Positions 7,852-16,201 of a stretch of 56,800 nucleotides of DNA are shown piece after piece. The stretch is taken from the NCBI GenBank assembly GCA_900100835.1, contig FNCM01000014.1, positions 16,478 through 73,277 of the forward strand, written 5' to 3'. Each line of letters begins with the position of its first letter. Position 1 is the first letter of the stretch. Below the pieces are notes generated by a model. The model worked only from the letters and a program-made list of their open reading frames with translations, did no database searches and had not been told where the DNA came from. The position numbers and the translations under genes were made by a program. Origin of the DNA: Selenomonas sp. WCT3. GTDB lineage: Bacteria; Bacillota; Negativicutes; Selenomonadales; Selenomonadaceae.

Positions 7852-9894
7852 ATGGATTTCTTATTCCTGGCGCTGGTGCTCTATGTGATGGGCGCCATGA
7901 CGATGCTTTGGCCGAAGCGGCTGGAGATGGCAGCCCATGCAATTGGCATGGTGCTGGCAGCTGCCGCTAGTGCATTGACGTTTCTGGCATCGGCGACGTA
8001 TCTTGGTACTATGTGCGGGTGGGGAGTACCCGCGGGCCTTACTTTGGGACGGTTTGGCTCACTGATGAATATCGGCTGGAGCGGTTATACGCTGGTGGCT
8101 GATGGTTGGAGTGCAGCCTTCTTAGTCATCACGGGATTAGCTGGCACCATCATCAGTTTGTACGGCGTGGATTATGGCAAGGCTTATCGCGGTACGGGTA
8201 TCCGGGCGCTTTCGGGGCTTTGGAACTTGTTCCTGGCTTCGATGGTGCTGGTGCTGATGGCTGGCGATGCATTTACCTTTATCCTGGCCTGGGAGGTCAT
8301 GGCGTTGGTTTCTTTCCTGCTGGTTAATCACGAGAGCAAGAAGAAGGAGACGGTTCATGCGGCTTACCAGTATATGGTTATGACCCATCTGGGAACGGCG
8401 GCCATCCTCATCGCCTTCTATCTGATTGGCAGCCATTCCCCAAGCCTGCTGTTTTCGGACTTGGCCCATAATACGCTGGAAGGGCCACTGCGTCATGTGG
8501 CCTTTGCTGCGGCCTTTATCGGTTTTGCGTTGAAATCCGGTTTGATGCCGCTGCATGTCTGGCTGCCCAATGCCCATCCGGCAGCGCCGAGCCATGTGTC
8601 GGCGCTGATGAGTGGCGTTATGCTCAAGGTGGCAGTCTATGGCTTTGGCCGTTTTGTCTTTTATTTCCTCGGCATGGAGATTTTTGCCTATGGCCTTATC
8701 GTTATGCTGGTGGGACTTTTCTCGGCGTTCCTTGGCGTGCTCTATGCCTCCATGGAAAAGGATATGAAGCGAATCCTTGCCTATTCTTCGGTGGAGAATA
8801 TGGGAATCATCTTTGCCACCTTTGGTTGTGGCATGCTGCTGGTGCAGACGGGGCATGGCACGATGGCCATGGTGGCCTTCACGGCAGTGCTGGTTCATTC
8901 CCTGAGCCACAGCATCATGAAGGGACTGCTGTTCATGAGTGCCGGAGCTGTCATGCATGCGGTTGGCAGTAAGAATGTGGAGCTTATGGGGGCTTTGGCG
9001 AAAAAGATGCCGGTTACGGCCCTCTTTACCCTTATCGGTGCCATGTCCCTTTCCTCGCTGCCCTTTACGACGGGCCTTGTCGGTGAATGGATGGCCCTGC
9101 AGAGCTTTGTCACCCTGGGCTGGCAGACGGGTACCCAGGAACTTAGACTGCTGGTCATCGGGGCCTTTGTGCTGCTGGGGCTTACTGGGGCCCTGGCATT
9201 GGGGTGTTTCGTCCGCCTTTACGGCGTGGTCTTCCTGGGCCGCCGCCGTTCGGCGCTGGTCTTGAAGGCGCATGAGATGCCGTTTTTCATGCTGCTGGGC
9301 ATGGGGCTTGAGGCGCTCTTGATTCTCGTGTTGGGTATTTTCCCGATGCCGATGGTGCAGCTTATGCAGGCATCTCTTACCGGCGGCATGATGGCGTTGC
9401 CTATGGTCAGCACCGACGCGGTGGTCTGGAATGGTATCGGCGATTTTGCCAATGCGGCATCTTATTCGGCCTACAGCCCCTTTATGCTGCTGATGCTCGC
9501 CCTTATCGTTACGGCTGTCCTGGCTTTTGTCCTTGAGGGCAAGGGTCTCTACGTCCAGAAAGATGTGACCTGGAACTGCGGTACGGTGCCAACCCGCCGC
9601 CAGCAGTACACGGCAACGGGGTTTTCGAAACCTTTGCGCCGGGCCTTTGATTTTATCCTGAAACCGCGCAAGGAGCGCACCTTCCTCAAGAAGGAGCATG
9701 CGTATTTCGGCCGCTCGGTTCATTACAATTTGTTTATTCCGGATCAGTTCACCGAGAAACTTTATGTTCCGGTGCAGCATCTGATGGTCCGCCTGTCTTC
9801 GCTGCTGCATCTTTTGCAGCAGGGAAGCGTCCGCCTTTATATTGGCTATACGATGATTGCCATGGTGGCAGTTTTGATTTGGGGGGTGATGTAA
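7852..9894 (+). CDS. hyfB: Group-4 [NiFe] hydrogenase membrane subunit HyfB-like (NuoL/Mrp antiporter family)
   Basis: It has 680 aa and about 16 membrane segments. The antiporter-like core shows AGDAFTFILAWEVMALVSFL, LKSGLMPLHVWLPNAHPAAP (with the conserved Lys and His of the family) and MEKDMKRILAYSSVENMG. Members form the ion-translocating arm of formate hydrogenlyase/Hyf and Complex I. It is the first gene of a tight six-gene operon (hyfB-C-E-F-G and a fused small subunit), with AGGAGG upstream of ATG 7852. The next gene starts 1 bp after the stop. Confidence 0.92.
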   Translation: MDFLFLALVLYVMGAMTMLWPKRLEMAAHAIGMVLAAAASALTFLASATYLGTMCGWGVPAGLTLGRFGSLMNIGWSGYTLVADGWSAAFLVITGLAGTIISLYGVDYGKAYRGTGIRALSGLWNLFLASMVLVLMAGDAFTFILAWEVMALVSFLLVNHESKKKETVHAAYQYMVMTHLGTAAILIAFYLIGSHSPSLLFSDLAHNTLEGPLRHVAFAAAFIGFALKSGLMPLHVWLPNAHPAAPSHVSALMSGVMLKVAVYGFGRFVFYFLGMEIFAYGLIVMLVGLFSAFLGVLYASMEKDMKRILAYSSVENMGIIFATFGCGMLLVQTGHGTMAMVAFTAVLVHSLSHSIMKGLLFMSAGAVMHAVGSKNVELMGALAKKMPVTALFTLIGAMSLSSLPFTTGLVGEWMALQSFVTLGWQTGTQELRLLVIGAFVLLGLTGALALGCFVRLYGVVFLGRRRSALVLKAHEMPFFMLLGMGLEALLILVLGIFPMPMVQLMQASLTGGMMALPMVSTDAVVWNGIGDFANAASYSAYSPFMLLMLALIVTAVLAFVLEGKGLYVQKDVTWNCGTVPTRRQQYTATGFSKPLRRAFDFILKPRKERTFLKKEHAYFGRSVHYNLFIPDQFTEKLYVPVQHLMVRLSSLLHLLQQGSVRLYIGYTMIAMVAVLIWGVM

Positions 9895-9895
9895 G

Positions 9896-10801
9896 ATGGT
9901 CTATATGGCACAGAGTTTAGGCGTTGGCCTTGCCCAGGCGCTGCTCTTGTTGGTGTTCGCACCCTTTATCGTTGGTCTTATCAATAAGACCAAGGCTATC
10001 TTGCAGAAACGGCGGGGGGCCAGCGTCCTCCAGGAGTACTTTGACCTCTGGAAATGGTGGCGCAAACCTGTTATCATCACGCCCTATACGAGTAAAATCT
10101 TTATCCTTGCCCCGGCGGTTTATTTCGGCACGACCCTGATGGCGGCGGCAATGGTTCCGGGGCTTTTGGTCAGCATGCTGCAGGCAGGCAGTGCCGGCCT
10201 CAGCATGGGGGATGCCTTTGTCTTTGTCTATCTGCTGGCACTGGGGCGCTTCTTCATGACGCTGGGGGCCATGGATTCGGCTACGGCCTTTGGCGGTATG
10301 GGATCCTCCCGTGAGGTGTATATTTCGGTATTGGTTGAGCCGGCGGTCATGCTGGCGATTCTCGTCAATGCCATGCGCTATCAGTCCACGACCCTTACCC
10401 GCATGGTCATTGATTTCGATACGTTCTACTTCACGGTTCCGGCGGTGCTGACCTGTGTGGCCTTCTTCCTGGTCATGCTGGCGGAGAACAGCCGCTTGCC
10501 AGTGGATAATCCCGACACCCATTTGGAGCTCACGATGATTCATGAGTGTATGACCCTGGAGTATTCGGGACGCTTGCTCGCGCTTATCCATTTGGGCAGT
10601 ATGCTGAAAATCCTGATTTTCCTCGTGCTCTTTAGCACGTTATACCTGCCGCTGGCAATTCCCGTGGCCTTAAAAGTCCTCTTTGGGGCGCTGGTCATCG
10701 GCGTGGTAGAGACCCTCAATAATAAGATGCGTCTCTTCAAAGTCCGGGTCTATTTGTCGGCAGCGCTTATTTTGCTGATTGTTTCGCTAATTGCTGAGTA
10801 A
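9896..10801 (+). CDS. hyfC: Hydrogenase membrane subunit HyfC-like (NuoH family)
   Basis: This 301-aa polytopic protein anchors the hydrophilic hydrogenase module to the membrane arm. Family marks are KAILQKRRGASVLQEYFDLWK near the N-terminus (the conserved RRGP/KR region), AGSLGMGDAFVF-like loops, and the charged loop MLAENSRLPVDNPDTHLELT near residue 190, the typical acidic NuoH/HycD signature. The start lies 1 bp after hyfB, indicating translational coupling. Confidence 0.92.
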   Translation: MVYMAQSLGVGLAQALLLLVFAPFIVGLINKTKAILQKRRGASVLQEYFDLWKWWRKPVIITPYTSKIFILAPAVYFGTTLMAAAMVPGLLVSMLQAGSAGLSMGDAFVFVYLLALGRFFMTLGAMDSATAFGGMGSSREVYISVLVEPAVMLAILVNAMRYQSTTLTRMVIDFDTFYFTVPAVLTCVAFFLVMLAENSRLPVDNPDTHLELTMIHECMTLEYSGRLLALIHLGSMLKILIFLVLFSTLYLPLAIPVALKVLFGALVIGVVETLNNKMRLFKVRVYLSAALILLIVSLIAE

Positions 10802-10816
10802 GGAGGGAGACGCAAT

Positions 10817-11446
10817 ATGGAATATTTAGTAGTACTCTTGATTTTCGTCGTCTTCCTGCAGACGCGAATTATGGAGCTGAAGCGCTCCATCCTGTGCCTG
10901 GCGGCGCAGTCGGGCATCATTGCCGGTGCCTGCTTTGCCATTGGTCTGGGGGCCGGCAGCGGCCTTCATGCCTGGCTGCCGGGGCTCTTGACCATCTTCG
11001 TCAAGGTGCTCTTTATCCCCGGGGCGATTCTGCGGTTGGCGGGGAAAATCACCGATGAGCGGGAAATTGTTTCGGACATCAACGTCAATTATTCTACGAT
11101 GGCGGCTGCTGCCTTTTTGGTCTTTGGCTATTTGCTGGTCGATCATCTGCTGCCGGGAACGCCGGGACGCAGTATCATTGCCGCATCCATTCTGATGATT
11201 ATGACAGGACTGGCCCTCATGGTAATGCGTAAGCGGGCTATTTTGCAGATGATTGGCCTTATCACGCTGGAAAATGGCATCTATCTTTTGGGACTTTTGA
11301 TTACGGAGGGACTGCCGCTCGTGGTTGAGCTGGGCGTTTTCCTCGATGTCCTCATTGCCGTGGTCGTACTGGTCATTTTGACGAATCGCATGAGCCTTTC
11401 GTTCATGACCACAGATACGACTGTCATGAAGAAACTGAAAGGATAA
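10817..11446 (+). CDS. hyfE: Hydrogenase membrane subunit HyfE-like
   Basis: This 209-aa integral membrane protein has about six hydrophobic segments and is related to NuoK plus an extension. The C-terminal half, with ITLENGIYLLGLLITEGLP and ELGVFLDVLIAVVVLVILTN, is diagnostic of HyfE. It is preceded by AAGGAGGGAG, lies 15 bp after hyfC and is followed 9 bp later by hyfF. It should sit between the two antiporter-like subunits in the membrane. Confidence 0.9.
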   Translation: MEYLVVLLIFVVFLQTRIMELKRSILCLAAQSGIIAGACFAIGLGAGSGLHAWLPGLLTIFVKVLFIPGAILRLAGKITDEREIVSDINVNYSTMAAAAFLVFGYLLVDHLLPGTPGRSIIAASILMIMTGLALMVMRKRAILQMIGLITLENGIYLLGLLITEGLPLVVELGVFLDVLIAVVVLVILTNRMSLSFMTTDTTVMKKLKG

Positions 11447-11455
11447 GACAGCAAT

Positions 11456-12964
11456 ATGGAACTCAATTTTACCATTCCGCAGCTGGTCTATATGCTGCTG
11501 GCCTTGCCGCCGCTTTTCAGCTTGATTGCGGCTGTCAATGTACTGGGCAAGGGGCTCCTGCATTGGCTCAACCGGTTGACGGCGGTGGCCGCAGGCGCTA
11601 TTGTCATAAAGCTGGTCATGGAATTTGACCCGTCAAATCCGGTCTCTTTTGGCTATCTTTATCTGGATGCCCTGGCCCTTTGGATGCTCATTATCGTCAC
11701 CATGCTTTATCTGGCCTTTGCCTGGACCAGTAAAGCCTATCTTGACCGCGACACCAATATCCGCTATGGGTATCTGCGCCGGTTCAGCCACTTGGAAGGC
11801 CGCTTCTATGCCCTTTCTCATCTCTTTGTCTGGACGATGATGATCGTGGTTCTCGTGAATAATCTGGGCCTTATGTGGGTGGCCATTGAGGCGACGACGC
11901 TGGTTTCGGCCCTGCTGGTAGCCTTTAAGTTCACCCGCACTTCCTTGGAGGCTGCCTGGAAATACGTTATGGTCTGCACCGTTGGCATCTGTTTGGCGCT
12001 GCTGGGTACGATTCTTGTCTATTATGCCCAGATTCTGGCCATGGGTGGGGCCCAGGCCCTTGATTGGCAGTATCTGGCTGCGCATGGTGGGGAACTCAAT
12101 CCAGCCCTGGCTAAGGTGGCCTTCTGCTTCCTGTTTGTGGGCTATGGCACGAAGGTCGGTCTGGCACCTATGCATGCCTGGCTGCCGGATGCTCATTCTG
12201 AGGCACCGGCACTTACGAGTGGTTTGCTTTCCGGCGCGCTTTGCATCTGTGCCATCTATGTACTGCTGCGTAATGTTATCGTGATTATGCCGGCGGTAGG
12301 CATGGGCTTTATCAGCAGCCTGTTCCTGTTCTTTGGCTTGCTGACGATTGCTCTGGCCATTCCCTTTGTCGTCATTCAGCGCGACATCAAGCGCATGCTG
12401 GCGTATTCTTCCATGGAGAACTTCGGCTTGATGGCCGCTGGCTTTGGCTTGTTTATGCCGTTGGCCGTTGAGGCGTCCCTCTTGCACATGATGAACCATG
12501 CTCTGGTGAAATACGCGTTGTTCTACACCGCCGGTACGATAATGGAGGCCTATGGCACGAAGAATATGATGCGCATGCATGGCATGCTGCAGCAGGCTCC
12601 ACGCACGTCACTGTTTTGGCTCTTGGGAATCGTCGGTATCCTCGGCATGCCGCCGATGGGTATCTTCTTCAGCAAGTTCTACATTATCGATAGTTTCTTT
12701 ATGGCTGACCGGCCGTGGCTCGGCATGCTGGCACTGGTACTGTTGGCTGGCATGCTTATCGGTATTCTCTATCATGCCTTGCGCATGATGGGCGGCAAGC
12801 CAAAACGTAAATCGGCAGGGGAGCTCATGGGCCGTTTGGATACGGCAGTTCTCTTGGTGCTCCTGCTGGCAAGCGGCATTATCAGCGGCACGCTGCTGGA
12901 GCTCCCGTATCTTGGTGACCTTCTCGTAACTGCCGGCCAGATTATCTTAGGAGGGATGTCCTGA
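11456..12964 (+). CDS. hyfF: Hydrogenase membrane subunit HyfF-like (NuoN/NuoM/Mrp antiporter family)
   Basis: It has 502 aa and about 14 membrane segments. NNLGLMWVAIEATTLVSALLV, GTKVGLAPMHAWLPDAHSEA and QRDIKRMLAYSSMENFGLMA carry the conserved Glu, Lys and His positions of proton- or sodium-translocating subunits. With hyfB there are two antiporter-like subunits. A separate HyfD is not present, so the complex is smaller than E. coli hydrogenase-4. The stop overlaps the hyfG start by one base (TGATG). Confidence 0.92.
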   Translation: MELNFTIPQLVYMLLALPPLFSLIAAVNVLGKGLLHWLNRLTAVAAGAIVIKLVMEFDPSNPVSFGYLYLDALALWMLIIVTMLYLAFAWTSKAYLDRDTNIRYGYLRRFSHLEGRFYALSHLFVWTMMIVVLVNNLGLMWVAIEATTLVSALLVAFKFTRTSLEAAWKYVMVCTVGICLALLGTILVYYAQILAMGGAQALDWQYLAAHGGELNPALAKVAFCFLFVGYGTKVGLAPMHAWLPDAHSEAPALTSGLLSGALCICAIYVLLRNVIVIMPAVGMGFISSLFLFFGLLTIALAIPFVVIQRDIKRMLAYSSMENFGLMAAGFGLFMPLAVEASLLHMMNHALVKYALFYTAGTIMEAYGTKNMMRMHGMLQQAPRTSLFWLLGIVGILGMPPMGIFFSKFYIIDSFFMADRPWLGMLALVLLAGMLIGILYHALRMMGGKPKRKSAGELMGRLDTAVLLVLLLASGIISGTLLELPYLGDLLVTAGQIILGGMS

Positions 12965-14481
12965 TGGAAAATGTAAAAGAAATCAAAGTGGCAGACCTTC
13001 GGGCTGAGGCCGGGGCACTGTCCGAGGGGGGTAAGCACCCGCTGGCGGCGATGTTTGGCCGCGATGAGAGTGCGCAGGGAAAAGGTTATGCTCTCTATGT
13101 GGTATTTGAAATTCCCGAAGAAAAGCGCATGCAGGTTTTAAAAGCGGCGGTGCCGGCTGATGGCGACCTCTGCTATGAGTCGTTGACGCCAATCCTGCCT
13201 GCTGCCGCTTGGTATGAGCGGGAGATTCAGGATATGTTCGGCCTGGTGCCAGTGGGGCATCCAGACCCGCGTCCCTTGGTGCTTCATGAGACCTTCCCCA
13301 AGGATTTTCATCCTCTGCGCAAGCAGACTGATAGGGCGGCAAGCCCTCGGGCCAAGGCTGGTGAGGGGAGCGAAATCCGCATGAGTGTTGCCCATGGTGA
13401 GGGCATCTATGAAGTCCCAGTGGGGCCGATACATGCCGGCATCATCGAGCCGGGACATTTTAGGTTCAGCCAGGCTGGTGAGTCCATGCTCCAGCTTGAT
13501 GCTAAATTGTTCTTTACCCATCGCGGTCTCGAAAAAATCATGGAGGGCAAGACGCCGCAGGAAGCACTGCCAATTGTTGAGCGCATTTGCGGTGCCTGCA
13601 GCATCGCCAATACTTGGAGTTTCTGCCAGGCGGTGGAAAAGATTGCCGGGGTTACGGTTCCCAAGCGGGCACAGATTATCCGCACGCTGCTCATGGAAAT
13701 CGAGCGCATCACGAACCATATCGGTGACTGCGGCAACATTCCGGCTGGTGTGGGCTTTGCGCCGGCTATCAGCCTGGGGGGACGCACGAAGGAAATGATG
13801 ATGCGCCTGCAGGAACGTCTGGCAGGCAACCGCTTCCTACGCGGGGTGATCGTCCCGGGCGGTGTGGCGATGGATATTGGTGCCAGCTTGCAGCAGGATA
13901 TCCGTGAGACGCTGGCGAAAGCGGAGAAAAATATGGCTGACCTGGCAAAGATGTTTGCCGAGCAGGAAAACTTCCAGAACCGCATCAACACCACGGGCAT
14001 TGTCCGCCATCAGACGGCGGTGGATTTGGCCATGGTCGGTGTGGGTGCCCGTGCTAGCAGCTTTGCCCATGACAGCCGCCGGGACTTTGCCTACGGCTGT
14101 TATCCAGGGCTGGAGTTTGCGGTGGTCACCCAGAAGAGCGGTGACGTAGCCGCAAGACTGGCGGTGCGCATCGAAGAATTCCAGGAGAGCCTGCGAATGG
14201 TTTCCCAGCTTTTGGATATGTTGGCCGTGGATGAAACACCCCTGTGGGTAGAAATCACGAAGGCGGCCGGCGAGGACTGGGGTATCAGTGAGTCGGCCCG
14301 GGGCAGCAATTTCCAGTATGTTGCCTTGGATAGCGACGGCCGTATCGACCGCATCTTCGTCCGCAGTGCCTCTTATCCCAACTGGCCGGCGCTGCCCATT
14401 GCGGTACAGGGCGATATCATCCCCGATTTTCCGCTTATCAATAAGAGCTTTGAGCTCTGCTATGCCTGCCTGGACCGCTAA
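12964..14481 (+). CDS. hyfG: Group-4 [NiFe] hydrogenase large subunit, NuoC-NuoD fusion (HyfG-like)
   Basis: Residues ~1-125 are a NuoC-like domain (WYEREIQDMFGL near 83-94) and residues ~140-505 the NuoD/[NiFe] large-subunit domain. The four Ni-binding cysteines appear present: C209/C212 in RICGACSIANTWS and C499/C502 in LCYACLDR. Two points are odd. The usual His of the RxCGxCxxxH motif is Asn, and the C-terminal DPCxxC is ELCxxC. The protein also stops three residues after the last Cys, so it lacks the C-terminal peptide removed by a maturation protease in HycE-type enzymes. A cytoplasmic, H2-evolving role is inferred from the family. No formate dehydrogenase gene is adjacent. Confidence 0.88.
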   Translation: MENVKEIKVADLRAEAGALSEGGKHPLAAMFGRDESAQGKGYALYVVFEIPEEKRMQVLKAAVPADGDLCYESLTPILPAAAWYEREIQDMFGLVPVGHPDPRPLVLHETFPKDFHPLRKQTDRAASPRAKAGEGSEIRMSVAHGEGIYEVPVGPIHAGIIEPGHFRFSQAGESMLQLDAKLFFTHRGLEKIMEGKTPQEALPIVERICGACSIANTWSFCQAVEKIAGVTVPKRAQIIRTLLMEIERITNHIGDCGNIPAGVGFAPAISLGGRTKEMMMRLQERLAGNRFLRGVIVPGGVAMDIGASLQQDIRETLAKAEKNMADLAKMFAEQENFQNRINTTGIVRHQTAVDLAMVGVGARASSFAHDSRRDFAYGCYPGLEFAVVTQKSGDVAARLAVRIEEFQESLRMVSQLLDMLAVDETPLWVEITKAAGEDWGISESARGSNFQYVALDSDGRIDRIFVRSASYPNWPALPIAVQGDIIPDFPLINKSFELCYACLDR

Positions 14482-14492
14482 AGGAGAGAGCT

Positions 14493-15218
14493 ATGTTTAA
14501 AGTATTGGAACGATTGCTTCACGATAAGATTGCCACGGAAGATATCACCTTCTCCGGCAGTGAGCGTTTCCGTGGCAAAATCCAGGGCCAGTGCCCGGAA
14601 TCGGCGCTGGAAACCTGTGCAAAGGCCTGCCCGGTGGGAGCCTTTTCGAAAGCAGGCATCGACTATCGCCGCTGCCTGTTCTGTGGCCGCTGCGTCGAGT
14701 CCTGTGTCAAGTCTGCTGGAGCTGAGGCGGGGATTGCCCATTCCTCGGAGGAGGCTATGCCGTATTTGTTGGAAAAAGCCCAGGAAGTAACGGCGGATAT
14801 CATCCGCCAGAAGCTGGGGCGCAGCCTCCATGCCCGTCATCTCGATGCGGGCTCCTGCAACGCCTGCGATTTCGAGATGGGCGCCATGTCAAATCCCATC
14901 TATGACCTTCATCGCTATGGCGTTCATTTTGACGCTTCCCCGCGTCATGCCGATATGCTGGTGGTTACCGGGGTGGTAACCCGCAACTTGGAGCAGGCCT
15001 TGAAGATGTCCTATGAGGCGCTGCCGGAACCAAAGCTGGTCATGGCATGCGGGGCTTGTGCAGCTGGCGGTGCGACCTATGGCGAATCCTATGCCATCGT
15101 GGGCGCTGCTGATAAAGTTGTTCCGGTTGACATCTATGTACCGGGCTGCCCGCCGCGTCCGTCGGCTATGATTGCCGGTCTGTTGGCTGCGGCTGATATA
15201 CTGGCGGAAAAATTGTAA
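14493..15218 (+). CDS. hyfI: Fused ferredoxin (HyfH-like) and NuoB-like small subunit (HyfI-like) of the hydrogenase
   Basis: In 241 aa, residues ~28-75 are a ferredoxin-like domain with Cys at 34, 42, 46 (AKACPVGAF) and a complete CLFCGRCVESC (61-71). The first motif is unusual, with one Cys displaced. Residues ~110-241 are the NuoB/HycG small subunit with GSCNACDFEM, ACGACAAGG and YVPGCPPRPS, giving the four Cys of the proximal [4Fe-4S] cluster. HycF/HyfH and HycG/HyfI are separate genes in E. coli. Here they are one chain, which would wire electrons straight from a soluble donor (probably ferredoxin) to the Ni site. It is the last gene of the operon, 11 bp after hyfG. Confidence 0.88.
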   Translation: MFKVLERLLHDKIATEDITFSGSERFRGKIQGQCPESALETCAKACPVGAFSKAGIDYRRCLFCGRCVESCVKSAGAEAGIAHSSEEAMPYLLEKAQEVTADIIRQKLGRSLHARHLDAGSCNACDFEMGAMSNPIYDLHRYGVHFDASPRHADMLVVTGVVTRNLEQALKMSYEALPEPKLVMACGACAAGGATYGESYAIVGAADKVVPVDIYVPGCPPRPSAMIAGLLAAADILAEKL

Positions 15219-15275
15219 TTGCTCGAAGGACTCTTCGTTCGTTTGACGCCAAAATAGCAAATGTGATAAAGTTAG

Positions 15276-15303
15276 AGAGGTGTAGTTAAAAAACTACACC
15301 TCT
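15276..15303. terminator. Symmetric hairpin after the [NiFe] operon
   Basis: The perfect 12-bp stem AGAGGTGTAGTT/AACTACACCTCT has loop AAAA. Few T residues follow, so it may be a weak terminator or a 3'-end stabiliser. Confidence 0.5.
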
Positions 15304-15353
15304 TGTCGATAGAGAAGAAGTGTTTCTGATATTGCTTTCGAGAGGTGATTTTA

Positions 15354-15950
15354 TTGAAGAAACAAATAATCCTTTCCTTGGTAGTTACGCTTATTCTTGT
15401 ATGCTTGGCCTCGGTGGCTATGGCGGCATCGATTCTGGTAAAAGAAGGGGCCCGTGGTCATGCGGTGAAAACGGTACAGACCCTGCTGATTGAGCAGGGA
15501 TACCTGATCGGTGAGGCCGATGGTGTCTGTGGCCCACAGACGGTAGAGGCGATAAAAAAGTTTCAAGAGGCCAACGGCCTTGAGGTAGATGGGATATGCG
15601 GGGATGGCACCTATTCGGCACTGTCGGGAGGCGCTGCTTATGAACCGCCAACGGTAGAAACTTATGGTGGCAGTGGCCGGCTGGTTTATGTTTCGGCTAC
15701 GGCCTACAGTCCCCAGGACCCTGGCCTTTCGGCCTATACGGCCTCGGGAACGAAAGTGCGTTATGGCGTTATCGCTGTTGACCCCAACACGATTCCGCTG
15801 GGAACCCGGGTCTTCATTCCAGGGTATGGTGAGGCAATAGCCGAGGACGTCGGCGGCTTCAGCGGAAGTCACATTGACATCGCCTTTGAAACCCATGCCG
15901 AGGCCATAAATTTTGGCCGCCAGAATCTTGAAATCTATATTTTGGATTGA
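15354..15950 (+). CDS. Secreted peptidoglycan-binding and 3D-domain protein
   Basis: In 198 aa there is a signal peptide (residues ~1-24, ending AMA), a peptidoglycan-binding-1 domain (~28-80, GHAVKTVQTLLIEQGYL and KFQEANGLEVDGICG), then a C-terminal 3D domain (~105-198) with the namesake Asp residues in AVDPNTIPLGTRV, AEDVGG and HIDIAF. 3D domains share the double-psi barrel of MltA-type lytic transglycosylases, so it probably acts on or binds murein in the cell envelope. TTG 15354 is the likely start, because GAGAGGTGA lies 5 bases before it. An in-frame GTG at 15345 overlaps the ribosome site. Confidence 0.85.
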   Translation: MKKQIILSLVVTLILVCLASVAMAASILVKEGARGHAVKTVQTLLIEQGYLIGEADGVCGPQTVEAIKKFQEANGLEVDGICGDGTYSALSGGAAYEPPTVETYGGSGRLVYVSATAYSPQDPGLSAYTASGTKVRYGVIAVDPNTIPLGTRVFIPGYGEAIAEDVGGFSGSHIDIAFETHAEAINFGRQNLEIYILD

Positions 15951-15960
15951 ATTTCCAATC

Positions 15961-15999
15961 AGTCCGTCGACTCGAAAGAGCTGGCGGACTATTTTTTTG
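15961..15999 (+). terminator. Terminator after the 3D-domain gene
   Basis: AGTCCGTC (15961) pairs with GGCGGACT (15983-15990), followed by ATTTTTTTG. Confidence 0.8.
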
Positions 16000-16088
16000 A
16001 GTGAAAAAGGGCTTGCAAGGGGACATTAAAGGATATTTATGAATGGGATATGGTACTATTTTGCATTTTTATATAAAAAATTTTATAA

Positions 16089-16134
16089 ATATCCCCTAGG
16101 GGAGCTTGTAACAAATATCACATATATTTATAAT
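16089..16134 (+). promoter_or_regulatory. Promoter of the [FeFe] hydrogenase operon with GC palindrome
   Basis: TCCCC-TA-GGGGA (16092-16103, perfect dyad) is followed directly by GCTTGTAA, which contains the -35 (16106-16111), a 17-bp spacer and TATAAT (16129-16134). The palindrome centre is ~43 bases upstream of the expected start. The same arrangement occurs before hydE, the ABC importer and the methyltransferase. Confidence 0.75.
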
Positions 16135-16201
16135 ATAGGGTAGAGATAATAGGTGATATATATAATTGAGAATTATTTGCAGGATAGGGAGGACGAAAGC
16201 T

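Noticed and set aside
8137..9810. A 557-codon open frame on the minus strand
   Set aside because: It is antisense to hyfB, rich in His/Gln/Arg as expected from the reverse of membrane-protein codons, with no start signal.
12964..14481. Hydrogenase-related complex without a metal site (Ehr type)
   Set aside because: Both CxxC pairs that bind Ni are kept (C209/C212 and C499/C502), so a true hydrogenase is more likely despite the altered neighbours.
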